Shown: piece after piece, positions 1 through 8,471 of the stretch | Layout: every line of letters starts with the position of its first letter | Numbering within the stretch: the first letter of the stretch is position 1 | Assembly (NCBI RefSeq): GCF_002795245.1 | Contig: NZ_PGVG01000021.1 | Span: 1 to 64,000, forward strand | Reading direction: 5' to 3' | Length of the DNA: 64,000 nucleotides | Source: Bradyrhizobium forestalis | GTDB lineage: Bacteria; Pseudomonadota; Alphaproteobacteria; Rhizobiales; Xanthobacteraceae | The notes under the pieces: model-generated | The model's input: only the letters and a program-made list of their open reading frames with translations | The model's database searches: none | What the model was told of the DNA's origin: nothing | Made by a program: the position numbers and the translations under genes

Positions 1-1
1 C

Positions 2-1696
2 GCCCACCCCTTCCCGTTCATCCCCAGCCTCGGCTTCACGATCGCGCTGCAGCTCACGCGCGCTGCCGACGGCAAGCAGATGAACGCGCTGATCCGCATG
101 CCAGGCAAGATCGACCGCTTCATCCGCCTGCCGGCCGACGGCAAGGCCGTCCGGCTGATCTCGCTGGAACAGGCCACCGCCCTGTTCATCAACCGCCTGT
201 TCCCCGGCTACAATCTGCACGGCCAGGGCGCCTTCCGCATCATCCGCGACTCCGAGCTCGAAATCGAGGAAGAGGCCGAAGACCTCGTCCGCCTGTTCGA
301 GACCGCGCTGAAGCGCCGCCGCCGCGGATCGGTGATCCGGCTCGAGATCGACGCCAAGATGCCGGAAGAGCTGCGCAGCTTCGTGCAGCATGCGCTGTCG
401 GCCGCCGACGACGAGGTCTTCCTGGTCGACGGCGTGCAGGCGATGAACGAGCTCTCGCAGCTCACCCGCCTCGACCGGCCCGACCTCGAATTCACCCCTT
501 ACGTACCACGCCATCCCGAACGCGTGCGCGAGCATGGCGGCGACATCTTCGCCGCGATCCGGCAAAAGGATCTCGTGGTCCATCATCCCTACGAATCCTT
601 CGACGTCGTGGTGCAGTTCCTTCAGCAGGCCGCGCGCGACCCTGACGTCGTCGCGATCAAGCAGACGCTCTACCGCACCTCCAACAACTCGCCGATCGTG
701 CGCGCGCTCGCGGAGGCGGCCGAAGCCGGCAAATCCGTGACAGCGTTGATCGAGCTGAAGGCGCGGTTCGACGAAGAAGCAAACATCCGCTGGGCGCGCG
801 ATCTCGAACGCGCCGGCGTGCAGGTCGTCTACGGCTTCCTCGAATTGAAGACGCACGCCAAACTCTCGATGGTGGTGCGCCGCGAGGGCGGCAGCCTCAC
901 GACCTACGTCCATACCGGCACCGGCAACTATCACCCGGTCACCGCGCGCATCTACACCGACCTCTCCTACTTCACCTCCGACCCGACCATCGGCCGCGAT
1001 GCCGCGCGCGTGTTCAATTTCATCACCGGCTATGCCGCGCCGAGCGATCTGGAAAAGATGGCGGTGTCGCCGCTGACCTTGCGCAAGCGCATCATCGAGC
1101 ACATTCAAGGCGAAACCGCGCATGCGCGGCACGGCCGGCCCGGCGCGGTCTGGATGAAGATGAATGCGCTGGTCGACCCCGACATCATCGACGCGCTCTA
1201 CGAGGCCTCCCAGGCCGGCGTCCAGGTCGAGCTCGTGGTACGCGGCATCTGTTGCCTCAGGCCCGGCATCCCCGGCCTGTCGGAGAATATCAGGGTCAAG
1301 TCGATCATCGGGCGCTTCCTGGAACACGGCCGAATCTACTGCTTCGGCATGGGCCAGGGCCTGCCGGGCGCGAAAGCGGCTGTGTATATCTCCTCCGCCG
1401 ACATGATGCCGCGCAACCTCGACCGCCGCGTCGAGGTGCTGTGTCCGCTGCAAAATCCCACGGTGCATCAGCAGGTTCTCGAACAGATCATGGTCGCGAA
1501 CCTGAAGGACAATGAGCAGAGCTGGCAGTTGTTGCCGGATGGGTCTTCAACGCGTATGAAGACCGCGAAGGGCGAGGAGCCTTTCAACGTCCACAACTAC
1601 TTCATGACAAATCCGAGTCTGTCTGGCCGTGGAAAGTCGCTCAAGGAATCCTCGCCGCGTCGTCTCACGCGCCGGAACGAACGCCATCAATCCTGA
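2..1696 (+). CDS. ppk: Polyphosphate kinase 1 (5'-truncated by window edge)
   Basis: Makes inorganic polyphosphate from ATP in a reversible reaction. The reading frame is open from base 2, so the N-terminal part (about a quarter of the usual 700-730 residues) lies outside the window. Two conserved histidine contexts are visible: YVHTGTGNYHPVTARIYTD near base 910-960, which contains the phosphorylated His of the family, and RFLEHGRIY near 1312-1338, the second catalytic His. The later YISSADMMPRNLDRR segment is also typical of PPK1. The stop is followed after 15 bases by the exopolyphosphatase gene, the usual polyP synthesis/degradation pair. The tail after about base 1530 is basic and low in conservation. 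The identification is firm; only the start cannot be placed. Confidence 0.96.
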   Translation, partial: AHPFPFIPSLGFTIALQLTRAADGKQMNALIRMPGKIDRFIRLPADGKAVRLISLEQATALFINRLFPGYNLHGQGAFRIIRDSELEIEEEAEDLVRLFETALKRRRRGSVIRLEIDAKMPEELRSFVQHALSAADDEVFLVDGVQAMNELSQLTRLDRPDLEFTPYVPRHPERVREHGGDIFAAIRQKDLVVHHPYESFDVVVQFLQQAARDPDVVAIKQTLYRTSNNSPIVRALAEAAEAGKSVTALIELKARFDEEANIRWARDLERAGVQVVYGFLELKTHAKLSMVVRREGGSLTTYVHTGTGNYHPVTARIYTDLSYFTSDPTIGRDAARVFNFITGYAAPSDLEKMAVSPLTLRKRIIEHIQGETAHARHGRPGAVWMKMNALVDPDIIDALYEASQAGVQVELVVRGICCLRPGIPGLSENIRVKSIIGRFLEHGRIYCFGMGQGLPGAKAAVYISSADMMPRNLDRRVEVLCPLQNPTVHQQVLEQIMVANLKDNEQSWQLLPDGSSTRMKTAKGEEPFNVHNYFMTNPSLSGRGKSLKESSPRRLTRRNERHQS

Positions 1697-1711
1697 TCGG
1701 GGATTTGCGAC

Positions 1712-3214
1712 GTGAAGCGGCCGCGCAAGCGCGGCTCGAGCGTCGCGGTTATCGACATCGGCTCCAACTCGGTTCGTCTCGTCGTCTACGAGGGACTGTC
1801 GCGGAGCCTCATCCCGATCTTCAACGAGAAGACGCTGTGCGGCCTCGGGCGCGAGGTGCAGAGCACGGGCCTGCTCGCGCCCGACGCCGTCGACAAGGCG
1901 CTGACTTCGCTCAAGCGCTTCCGCGCATTGTGCCGTGTGATGCAGGTCGGGCGCGTGTTCGCGATTGCGACCGCGGCCTGCCGCGATGCCTCCAACGGCC
2001 CCGACTTCATCGCCAAGGCCGAGCGGATCTGCGCGGTCAAGATCGAGATCCTGTCGGGCCCGCGCGAGGCGCGGCTGTCGGCACTCGGTGTGATCTCCGG
2101 CATCCACTTTCCCGACGGCATCGTCGGCGACCTCGGCGGCGGCTCGCTCGAATTGATCGACGTGCGCAAGAACGCCGTACGTAGCGGCGTGACGCTGCCG
2201 CTCGGCGGGCCCGCGCTCCAGGACCTCGCGCACAAATCGCTCAAGCGCGCCGATCGCATCGTGCGCGAGGAGCTCGACGAGGTACCGCAGCTCACCACCG
2301 GTCGCGGCCGCACCTTTTATGCCGTCGGCGGCACCTGGCGCGCGCTCGCGCGCATCCACATCATCCAGAGCGGCTATCCGCTCCAGGTGATGCATGGCTA
2401 TTCGATTTCGGCGGCTGAAGCGCTCGACTTCTCGCGCCGTCTCCGGCGCCTCGCTGCCGCCGACATGCTCGCCGACATCGAGATCGTCGCCGACGCGCGT
2501 CGACCGCTCCTCACCTATGCGGCGCTGGTGCTCGAGCACATCATCCGCGTCGCAAAACCCAAGACGATCGTGTTCTCGACCTTCGGCGTGCGCGAGGGCC
2601 TGCTGCACGAGAAGTTGCCGGAGACCGAGCGCAACAAGGACGGGCTGATCTGCGCGGCCGAGGAGCTGAACCAGTTGCTGTCACGCTCGGCGAAACACGC
2701 CCGCGAGCTGATCGCCTGGACCGACCGCCTGGTCCGCGTCGTGAAGCTGCGCGAGACCGAAGAGGACCGGCGCCTGCGTCACACCGCGTGCCTGCTCTCC
2801 GACATCGGCTGGCGCGTGCATCCCGACCACCGCGGTGAGCAGACGCTGAGCCTCGTCGTCAACGGCAATTTCGGCGCGATTACCCACACCGAACGCGCCT
2901 TCGTCGGCCTGTCCGTGTTTTATCGCTACGCCGGCCTCAGCGAGGAGAACCAGCCGCCGGCCACCATGCAGGACTTACTGACGCCGGCGCAGCTCGAACG
3001 CGCGCGCCTCTTGGGCGCTGCGTTCCGCGTCGCGCATCTGATCTCGGCGGCGCGTCCGGGCGTCTTGCCCGCCACGCATTTCCGCACCCAGGGCCGCAAA
3101 TTGATGCTGGTGTTCGAGCACCGCCTCGGCGACCTCGTCGCCGACCGCGTCGGCAGCCGCTTCCGTCAACTCGCCCGCCTGATCGGCCGCGCCGGCTCGA
3201 TCGTGAGGCGCTGA
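1712..3214 (+). CDS. ppx: Exopolyphosphatase / Ppx-GppA phosphatase
   Basis: Hydrolyses terminal phosphates of polyphosphate (or the pppGpp 5' phosphate) in the cytoplasm. 500 residues starting at GTG 1712. The actin-like ATPase fold shows phosphate-1 motif VAVIDIGSNSVRLVVYEG near residues 12-29 and a second phosphate loop GIVGDLGGGSLELIDV near 138-153, whose acidic and glycine residues bind phosphate. The C-terminal half is HD-like and helical (LLSDIGWRVHPDHRGEQ). It follows ppk with a 15-base gap and is probably co-transcribed. Ppx and GppA activity cannot be separated from sequence alone, but the ppk neighbour favours polyP hydrolysis. Confidence 0.93.
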   Translation: MKRPRKRGSSVAVIDIGSNSVRLVVYEGLSRSLIPIFNEKTLCGLGREVQSTGLLAPDAVDKALTSLKRFRALCRVMQVGRVFAIATAACRDASNGPDFIAKAERICAVKIEILSGPREARLSALGVISGIHFPDGIVGDLGGGSLELIDVRKNAVRSGVTLPLGGPALQDLAHKSLKRADRIVREELDEVPQLTTGRGRTFYAVGGTWRALARIHIIQSGYPLQVMHGYSISAAEALDFSRRLRRLAAADMLADIEIVADARRPLLTYAALVLEHIIRVAKPKTIVFSTFGVREGLLHEKLPETERNKDGLICAAEELNQLLSRSAKHARELIAWTDRLVRVVKLRETEEDRRLRHTACLLSDIGWRVHPDHRGEQTLSLVVNGNFGAITHTERAFVGLSVFYRYAGLSEENQPPATMQDLLTPAQLERARLLGAAFRVAHLISAARPGVLPATHFRTQGRKLMLVFEHRLGDLVADRVGSRFRQLARLIGRAGSIVRR

Positions 3215-3264
3215 CAAACAGAAACGGCGCCTGGGCCGTCGGGACGAGGCAACGGGACGGAACA

Positions 3265-4698
3265 TCATATCGACGCGTTCGTTTCGCCCGCCGCAGCGTC
3301 CCTGCCGCGCGGGCGGTTTGGGTCTGGAGCAGTCATTCGATCGCGGCCGTCCCTTGGCGCGACGATGGCTTTCAGTCCGCCGAGTTCGGAGCCGGTGAGA
3401 ACAAGCTGCCACCCATAGGCACTGAGCACGTCCTGAACGATCGCGAGGCCGAGGCCGGCACCTTCGCCGCGCTCATCCAGCCTTACGCCGCGTTCGAGCA
3501 CACGGGCGCGTTCTGCGGACGCGATCCCCGGGCCGTCATCCTCGACAGAGATCGCCGCATTCGCGGTGGCATCGGCGGCGATGCGCACCTGGCTCTTGGC
3601 GTGACGGGCGGCATTTTCCAGGAGATTGCCCAGCACTTCGGCCAGATCGGTGCGATCGAGCGGCACGCTCGGTTCGCCCGTTATGCAAGTCTTGAATTCC
3701 AGCCGCTGCGCAGTGGGCGTGCGCGCCAGCGTAAGCATCAGGGACTGGACAAGCGGCCTGAGGGGCGTGGAAATACCGCCGCGCTGTCGAGCCGTCCCCC
3801 ACGCCCGGGCGCGCGCGAGCTCGCGGTCGACGTGACGGCTCATCGTATCGCCGGCGGCTTCGATTGCCCGGGCGACGTCCTGCTCGCCTCGCTGACGCAA
3901 AAGCGCGACATCGGCGGAGAGTGCGGCGAGCGGGGTCTTCAGGCCATGCGCCAGATCAGCGGCGCGGCTGCGCGAACGCTCGATCTCGCGTTCTTGGGCG
4001 TCGATCAGGCTGTTCACCTCTTCCACCAGAGGCTTGACCTCGGCAGGGACATCGACGGGGAGATGCTTGCGTTGCCCGGAGCGGACGTCCGCGACGCCGC
4101 GGCGAAGTGCGTCGAGCGGACGCAAGCCCAGTCCGACCTGGATCGAGGTGGCCGCCGCCAGCACCAGCCCCAGCACGCCGAGCGCCAGCGCCAGATCCCG
4201 GGCGAATTGCGAGGCGGCGGCCGACACGCGGGCGAGATCGGCCGCCACAGCGACGCGCACCGGCGCGCGGCGGTCGCCCACGGTGAGCAGCACGCGGCGT
4301 TCGCTGACCAGGAGCCGTGCGTTCGCGGGTCCTAGGATGATGTGATGGTGCAATTCGCGAGGCGACGGCTCATCCTGCGGCAGGTCCAACGCCGTGTCCC
4401 ACAGCGAACGTGAACGCAGCACCTGACCGCCGTCGTCCGATACCTGCCAGTACAAACCCGAAAGGGGGTCGGCAAAACGAGGATCGGTCGGCGGCCGGCC
4501 CACCACCAGCTTGCCCTGCGCATCGGCGTCGATCCCCGCGACGAGTTGCTTCAGATAGACGTCGAGGTCGTCGCCGATGGTGCGCGTGACGTGGCGTTCG
4601 AACAGCAACGTCAGCCCGGCGCCGGCAATCGTCAGCGCGATCAGGATAGCTACGAGTCCGCCGGCGACCAGTCGGAGCCGCAGCGAGCCCCAACTCAT
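3265..4698 (-). CDS. Sensor histidine kinase (PhoQ/FeuQ-like two-component sensor)
   Basis: Inner-membrane sensor of 477 residues. A transmembrane helix at about 12-32 is followed by a periplasmic sensor region to about 165, a second helix at about 168-190, then HAMP and kinase domains. The phosphoacceptor is His251 in ADLAHGLKTPLAAL. The ATPase domain has an N box (NLLENAARHA) and G boxes (DDGPGIA, GAGLGLAIVQ). Its start overlaps the response regulator stop by four bases (ATGA, 4695-4698), so the two are translationally coupled. The HGLKTPL form of the H box is common in PhoQ/FeuQ relatives. The ligand is unknown; the PepSY genes nearby suggest a periplasmic or envelope signal. Confidence 0.92.
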   Translation of the reverse strand: MSWGSLRLRLVAGGLVAILIALTIAGAGLTLLFERHVTRTIGDDLDVYLKQLVAGIDADAQGKLVVGRPPTDPRFADPLSGLYWQVSDDGGQVLRSRSLWDTALDLPQDEPSPRELHHHIILGPANARLLVSERRVLLTVGDRRAPVRVAVAADLARVSAAASQFARDLALALGVLGLVLAAATSIQVGLGLRPLDALRRGVADVRSGQRKHLPVDVPAEVKPLVEEVNSLIDAQEREIERSRSRAADLAHGLKTPLAALSADVALLRQRGEQDVARAIEAAGDTMSRHVDRELARARAWGTARQRGGISTPLRPLVQSLMLTLARTPTAQRLEFKTCITGEPSVPLDRTDLAEVLGNLLENAARHAKSQVRIAADATANAAISVEDDGPGIASAERARVLERGVRLDERGEGAGLGLAIVQDVLSAYGWQLVLTGSELGGLKAIVAPRDGRDRMTAPDPNRPRGRDAAAGETNASI

Positions 4699-5363
4699 GG
4701 CGTGGTCTCCGGTACCAGATAGCCAAAGCCGCGCCTGGTCTCGATCAGATCGGCACCGAGCTTCTTGCGCACTCGACCGACCAGCACTTCGAGCGCGTTC
4801 GATTCGTGGTCCTCGCCGTGGCCATAGACGTTCTCGTCGAGCTCTTGCTGCGACACCACACGGCCGCGGTGGTGCAAGAGAAAGGCGATCAGGCGGTATT
4901 CCAATGGCGACAACGCGACGGGTACGCCGCGCAACGTCACCTTCATCTGACGCTCGTCGAGTTCGACATCGCCGGCGACAATCCGTGGGGAGGCATGCCC
5001 CGCCGAGCGGCGCACGATCGAGCGCAGCCGCGCCAGCAATTCCTCCATGCGGAACGGCTTGGGCAGGTAGTCGTCGGCGCCCGCGTCGATGCCATCGACG
5101 CGCTCGGCCCAGCTGCCGCGCGCCGTCAGGATCAGCACCGGCATGGAACGACTGTTCGCGCGCCAGCGCTTGAGTACTGCCAGACCGTCCATGCCGGGCA
5201 AGCCGAGATCGAGGACGACGGCACCGTAATCCTCGGTGTCACCGCGGAACCAGGCTTCCTCGCCGTTGCGGACGGTCTCGACCACATAGCCGGCCGCACG
5301 CAGCGCCCTCTCCACATCGGCCGCGATCCGTCGGTCGTCCTCCACAAGCAGCAGGCGCATCAC
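4695..5363 (-). CDS. OmpR/PhoB-family response regulator
   Basis: DNA-binding partner of the downstream kinase, 222 residues. The receiver domain (1-115) has acidic pocket residues near E8-D10, the phosphoacceptor Asp52 in VVLDLGLPGMDG, a conserved Thr at 80 and Lys102 in DYLPKPF. The C-terminal winged helix (about 125-220) carries SPLEYRLIAFLLHHRGRVVS and the recognition region ESNALEVLVGRVRKKLG. It starts four bases into the end of a PepSY gene (5360-5363) and ends overlapping the kinase, giving a PepSY-regulator-kinase operon. Likely targets are its own operon and the divergent PepSY/cytochrome b561 operon, but I could not pick out a convincing direct-repeat binding site. Confidence 0.93.
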   Translation of the reverse strand: MMRLLLVEDDRRIAADVERALRAAGYVVETVRNGEEAWFRGDTEDYGAVVLDLGLPGMDGLAVLKRWRANSRSMPVLILTARGSWAERVDGIDAGADDYLPKPFRMEELLARLRSIVRRSAGHASPRIVAGDVELDERQMKVTLRGVPVALSPLEYRLIAFLLHHRGRVVSQQELDENVYGHGEDHESNALEVLVGRVRKKLGADLIETRRGFGYLVPETTP

Positions 5364-5686
5364 TTCTCCTTGATGCGTTCAATCTCGCCGCTGCGCGCAT
5401 CCACGTACGCTTCGTAGAGGCGGCCCTTGTCGTCGACGAGGCGAAACTCGTAAATCCAGCGGCCGCGCTCGCGCTCTATCTCGACCCCGGCAACCTCGCC
5501 CGGCAGCTTGCCACGAAGTGACGCGAGAATGTCGGCGAGTGACCTGATCTCGCCCGCCTCGACTGCGCGGCGAACCGCGTCGGGTGCACCTCTATCGTGG
5601 TCGCTTGCTGCCGCAGGCACCGACGCGAGTAGGACTCCCGCCAGCAATGGCACCGCGACGAACTCCAGGAAGCGAGGGGGCTGCAT
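5360..5686 (-). CDS. Periplasmic PepSY-domain protein (first gene of the two-component operon)
   Basis: 108 residues from the ATG at 5686. A Sec signal peptide (residues about 1-29, hydrophobic core FVAVPLLAGVLLASVPAAAS) precedes one PepSY domain, with typical signature EIERERGRWIYEFRLVDDKG and a C-terminal YVDARSGEIERI. The frame stays open upstream to 5842, but only the 5686 start gives a normal signal peptide. PepSY domains are thought to act as inhibitors or modulators in the periplasm; the co-transcribed sensor makes this a candidate auxiliary sensor or target protein. Overlaps the regulator by four bases. Confidence 0.85.
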   Translation of the reverse strand: MQPPRFLEFVAVPLLAGVLLASVPAAASDHDRGAPDAVRRAVEAGEIRSLADILASLRGKLPGEVAGVEIERERGRWIYEFRLVDDKGRLYEAYVDARSGEIERIKEK

Positions 5687-5819
5687 CGGTAAAGTATGCG
5701 CTGTTCGACCTGACAGATCGCTGACGTGGATCAACAGGCGGCGGTCAGGGCTCTTCTGCCAATGTCCGCACATCGCCCCGCCGCATGACGCGACCGGGCG
5801 CCACAAGCCGGAGACAACC
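5687..5819. promoter_or_regulatory. Divergent promoter region between the two PepSY operons
   Basis: 133 bases separate two divergent, head-to-head PepSY genes. By position it must hold promoters for both the regulator/kinase operon and the PepSY/cytochrome b561 operon. I see no strong sigma-70 hexamers or clear direct repeats, so no individual site is marked. Confidence 0.5.
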
Positions 5820-6095
5820 ATGCGCACGATCACCATCTTCACCGCTACCGCCGCTTTGCTCGCAGCCGCCGCGACCGCTCATGCCGGCAGCCTCGGCCGC
5901 CCTTGCACTGCAGCGCCACAGACCAGTTGGCTACCGCTCGAACAATTGCAGGCCAGGATCGAAGCCCAAGGCTACAAGGTTCAGAAGGCCAAGCTCAAGA
6001 ATGCCTGTGGCGAACTCTACACCATCGACAAGTCTGGCAGCCGGATCGAATTGTTCGTCGACCCGACCAGCGGCCAGATCGTCGGTCAGCTGTAA
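5820..6095 (+). CDS. Periplasmic PepSY-domain protein
   Basis: 91 residues from ATG 5820. A clear signal peptide (MRTITIFTATAALLAAAATAHA, cleavage after AHA) is followed by a single PepSY domain: WLPLEQLQARIEAQGYKVQ, then YTIDKSGSRIELFVDPTSG. Two cysteines (in RPCTA and KNACGE) may form a disulfide. The frame is open back to 5508, but the signal peptide fixes the start. It lies 11 bases before a cytochrome b561 gene. The same pairing of PepSY with a b-type cytochrome is common in proteobacterial redox/stress operons. Confidence 0.87.
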   Translation: MRTITIFTATAALLAAAATAHAGSLGRPCTAAPQTSWLPLEQLQARIEAQGYKVQKAKLKNACGELYTIDKSGSRIELFVDPTSGQIVGQL

Positions 6096-6106
6096 GGGGC
6101 TGCGCC

Positions 6107-6670
6107 ATGAGCGCCATTCACGACACGATGGTAGCCGGCGGCGAGAAGTCGCCGGCCGCGGTCAAGGTCTGGGACCCTTTCATCCGCGTGTTCCATTGGT
6201 GGCTGGCCGGGCTGCTTCTGCTCGCTTATGCGACGGGTGACGAGATAGAAAATGTCCATATCGCTGCCGGCTACACGATTGCCGGGTTGCTTGCGCTACG
6301 GATCGCGTGGGGCTTCGTTGGGCCGCGCCATGCGCGCTTCAGCGACTTCGTTCGTTCCCCGCGCGCAGTGCTCGCCTACATGCGCGACATGGCGCTGCTC
6401 AGGGCGCCACGCTATCTCGGCCACAATCCAGCCGGCGGCGCCATGGTCGTGGTGCTGATCGTCACACTGATCGGCACCTGCACCACCGGTTACATGATGA
6501 CGACCGGCACCTTCTGGGGCGCAAAATGGGTGGAGGAGGTGCATGAGGCGTTCGCCAATCTCACGATCGGCCTCGTCGTCGTCCATGTGCTTGGCGTCCT
6601 CGTGGCGAGCTTCGAGCACCGCGAAAGCCTGGTGAAAGCGATGATCACCGGTCGGAAGCGTCCATCGTGA
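6107..6670 (+). CDS. Cytochrome b561 family membrane protein
   Basis: 187 residues from ATG 6107, the start nearest the preceding gene. Four predicted transmembrane helices (about 27-45, 54-72, 110-130, 148-168). Candidate heme-ligand histidines are His30 and His51 near the first two helices, and His146 and His160 in the last. The IRVFHWWLAGLLLL start is characteristic of Ni/Fe-hydrogenase-type and cytochrome b561 domains. Likely passes electrons between the quinone pool and a periplasmic acceptor. It is the second gene of the PepSY/cytochrome operon divergent from the two-component system. The partner and substrate are unknown. Confidence 0.88.
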   Translation: MSAIHDTMVAGGEKSPAAVKVWDPFIRVFHWWLAGLLLLAYATGDEIENVHIAAGYTIAGLLALRIAWGFVGPRHARFSDFVRSPRAVLAYMRDMALLRAPRYLGHNPAGGAMVVVLIVTLIGTCTTGYMMTTGTFWGAKWVEEVHEAFANLTIGLVVVHVLGVLVASFEHRESLVKAMITGRKRPS

Positions 6671-6709
6671 GCGATGCCCCGATACGAAAGGTCCTCATAA
6701 TGCAAAAGC

Positions 6710-7183
6710 TTATCTTCCGACGAAACGACTTCCGTTCCACCGCAATGTTCGGCTCTTCCCACTCCCGTCCAGAACTTCGAGGACCGCCTGATCGTGAGAA
6801 GAAGATAGCCGAACGTCGTAAGCATGTACCGCAAGCACGCGCCTGTAACGTCCGCCGTTCGAGACATACACCTGGTGCAGACACCCTGCAGACCCGCAAT
6901 GAACCGCCCTGTTACGGCAGCGAAAATCGTCGAAATGCAGAGCCACGAACTCGGCGCCTGGCACGGTCAGATAGAGCGCAAAATGTTGAGCGGCGGCGAT
7001 TGAGCCCCCGCAGGCAGCGTCCCATTTCCGCACGTCTGCGCGGATTTCGGCCGGGAGCATGTCGAGGTGCGCGGGGCTCCAGGGATCTTGCGCCATCCCG
7101 CTATGGGAAAGCGCTGGCTGCGCAAGAGCGAGCGAGGCAATCACAGCGCTTAGCAGCGTGCAGGTATGTTTGCTCAAGTTCAC
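6710..7183 (-). CDS. Small secreted cysteine-containing protein of unknown function
   Basis: 157 residues from GTG 7183, chosen because AGGAG lies seven bases upstream; the frame also stays open to an ATG at 7270. A signal peptide of about 27 residues ends ALAQPALSHS. The mature part has WDAACGG, FDDFRCRNRAVHCGSAGCLHQVYV and RTLRWNGSRFVGR, so four closely spaced cysteines could make disulfides or a metal site. I recognise this as a rhizobial-type conserved hypothetical but know no function. It is divergent from a metal efflux operon and shares with it a region holding a perfect FNR/FixK-type box, so it may be an envelope protein made under low oxygen. Confidence 0.72.
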   Translation of the reverse strand: MNLSKHTCTLLSAVIASLALAQPALSHSGMAQDPWSPAHLDMLPAEIRADVRKWDAACGGSIAAAQHFALYLTVPGAEFVALHFDDFRCRNRAVHCGSAGCLHQVYVSNGGRYRRVLAVHAYDVRLSSSHDQAVLEVLDGSGKSRTLRWNGSRFVGR

Positions 7184-7261
7184 GACTTTGCTCCTGTAGA
7201 CCCGATCAGCAGCTGCGATCGATTTCGGCTCTTCAAAATATGCTCCGAGGTCGAGCCGCGC

Positions 7262-7275
7262 TTGATGCACATCAA
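7262..7275. promoter_or_regulatory. FNR/FixK-type box TTGAT-N4-ATCAA
   Basis: The sequence reads TTGATGCACATCAA, a perfect 5-4-5 palindrome matching the FNR/anaerobox consensus. It also fits the looser FixK2 pattern TTG(A/C)-N6-(T/G)CAA known in Bradyrhizobium. It lies about 63 bases before the RND adaptor start (7338) and about 79 bases before the secreted-protein start (7183) on the other strand, both compatible with a class II position near -40. Whether FixK2 or a CRP/FNR paralogue binds is inference. Confidence 0.7.
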
Positions 7276-7337
7276 CTCACCGGGCGCGCGCTGGCGTAAG
7301 TGAGCCGCAAGACGCGGTGTGTCGGGCCATATCCATC

Positions 7338-8471
7338 ATGCAATTCCACCCTTGGATATTCCTTCCGAGCCTTGCTCGGAACGCGGGTGCCCGCGCTCTG
7401 CTTGCGCTTGCACTGGGCTTGTGGCCTTCGGCGTCGAACGCACAGGATGAACTGAAGCTGAGCGATGCGCAGGCGCGGAATCTCGGCGTGCGCGTGACCC
7501 ATCCGGTCGCGATCCGGACCGATCTGACGCTGCCCTACCCCGTCCAGATCGTGATCCCCACGCAGCAATTGTGGGTCGTCAGCGCGCCTGTGGCCGGCAT
7601 GGTCGCCAATCTCCTCGTCGGGCGCGGTGACCGCGCCTCGGCCGGCCAGCCGCTGGTCACCCTGGAGAGTCCAAGTTTCGTCTCTCAGCAACGCGACTAT
7701 TTGCACGCGATCGCACAGGAGCTTCTCGCCAGCCAGCAGCTCAAGCGGAACATCGATCTATTCGAGGGCAAGGCCGTGCCGCAGCGCGTGCTGGAGGCCA
7801 GCCAGGCCGAAGCGCGCCAGGCCGCTCTCGTGGTCGCCGAGCGGCGTCAGATGCTGCATCTGAGCGGGATGTCCGACGAGGCCATTGCCCGGCTGGCCCA
7901 GGAAGCGGCGATCAGCGCGACGCTTACAGTCAACGCACCGCAAACCGCGTCCGTGGTCGAGGTCACGGTATCGCCGGGGCAGCGGCTCGAACAATCCGCG
8001 CCGCTCGTCAAGCTGGCGCGTCTCTCACCGCTATGGGCCGAGATCGCGGTTCCCGCCGCCAATATTCGAACAATTCGCACCGGCGCGAAAGTCGAGATCG
8101 AGGGCTATCCCACCTCCGGCAAGGTCGTGCTGGTCTCCGAGACCATCGACCCTGCCACTCAGACCATTTTGGTTCGCGCGGAGATCCCTAATGACGGAGA
8201 GCTGCATCCCGGTCAGACCGCCGCTGCCCGCATCGGCTTTCTCTCCGCCGGAGAAAGCGCGTGGGAGATTCCCTACTCCGGGCTGGTGCGGCGGGGCGAA
8301 CAGACCTCAGTGTTCGCCGCCGTAGCCGGCGGCTTCCGGCTGGTCCCGGTCAAGCTCGTTGCGGAAGATCAAGACCATGTCGTGGTGTCCGGTCCCATCA
8401 CGGACCAGGACCAGATCGCGATCGGCGGTATCTCGGCGCTTCGCGGCATTCTCTCGGGATTGGGGCAATAG
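7338..8471 (+). CDS. RND efflux periplasmic adaptor (CusB/CzcB type)
   Basis: Membrane-fusion protein linking an inner-membrane RND pump to an outer-membrane channel. 377 residues from ATG 7338 (a start at 7317 is possible). The signal sequence ends near SASNAQDE. A lipoyl/barrel-sandwich half is seen at SAPVAGMVANLLVGRGDRAS and its partner at VVEVTVSPGQRLEQ, joined by an alpha-helical hairpin (LASQQLKRN...RQMLHLSGM). A beta-barrel domain follows (WAEIAVPAANIRTI...GKVVLVSETIDPATQTILVRAEI). The pump gene starts immediately after its stop. No N-terminal metal-binding Met/His extension is obvious. No outer-membrane TolC-like gene is present in the window. Confidence 0.9.
   Translation: MQFHPWIFLPSLARNAGARALLALALGLWPSASNAQDELKLSDAQARNLGVRVTHPVAIRTDLTLPYPVQIVIPTQQLWVVSAPVAGMVANLLVGRGDRASAGQPLVTLESPSFVSQQRDYLHAIAQELLASQQLKRNIDLFEGKAVPQRVLEASQAEARQAALVVAERRQMLHLSGMSDEAIARLAQEAAISATLTVNAPQTASVVEVTVSPGQRLEQSAPLVKLARLSPLWAEIAVPAANIRTIRTGAKVEIEGYPTSGKVVLVSETIDPATQTILVRAEIPNDGELHPGQTAAARIGFLSAGESAWEIPYSGLVRRGEQTSVFAAVAGGFRLVPVKLVAEDQDHVVVSGPITDQDQIAIGGISALRGILSGLGQ

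Noticed and set aside
5371..5383. TTGATGCGTTCAA considered as a second FNR/FixK box
   Set aside because: Half-site spacing is one base too short, and it lies within the coding end of the PepSY gene.
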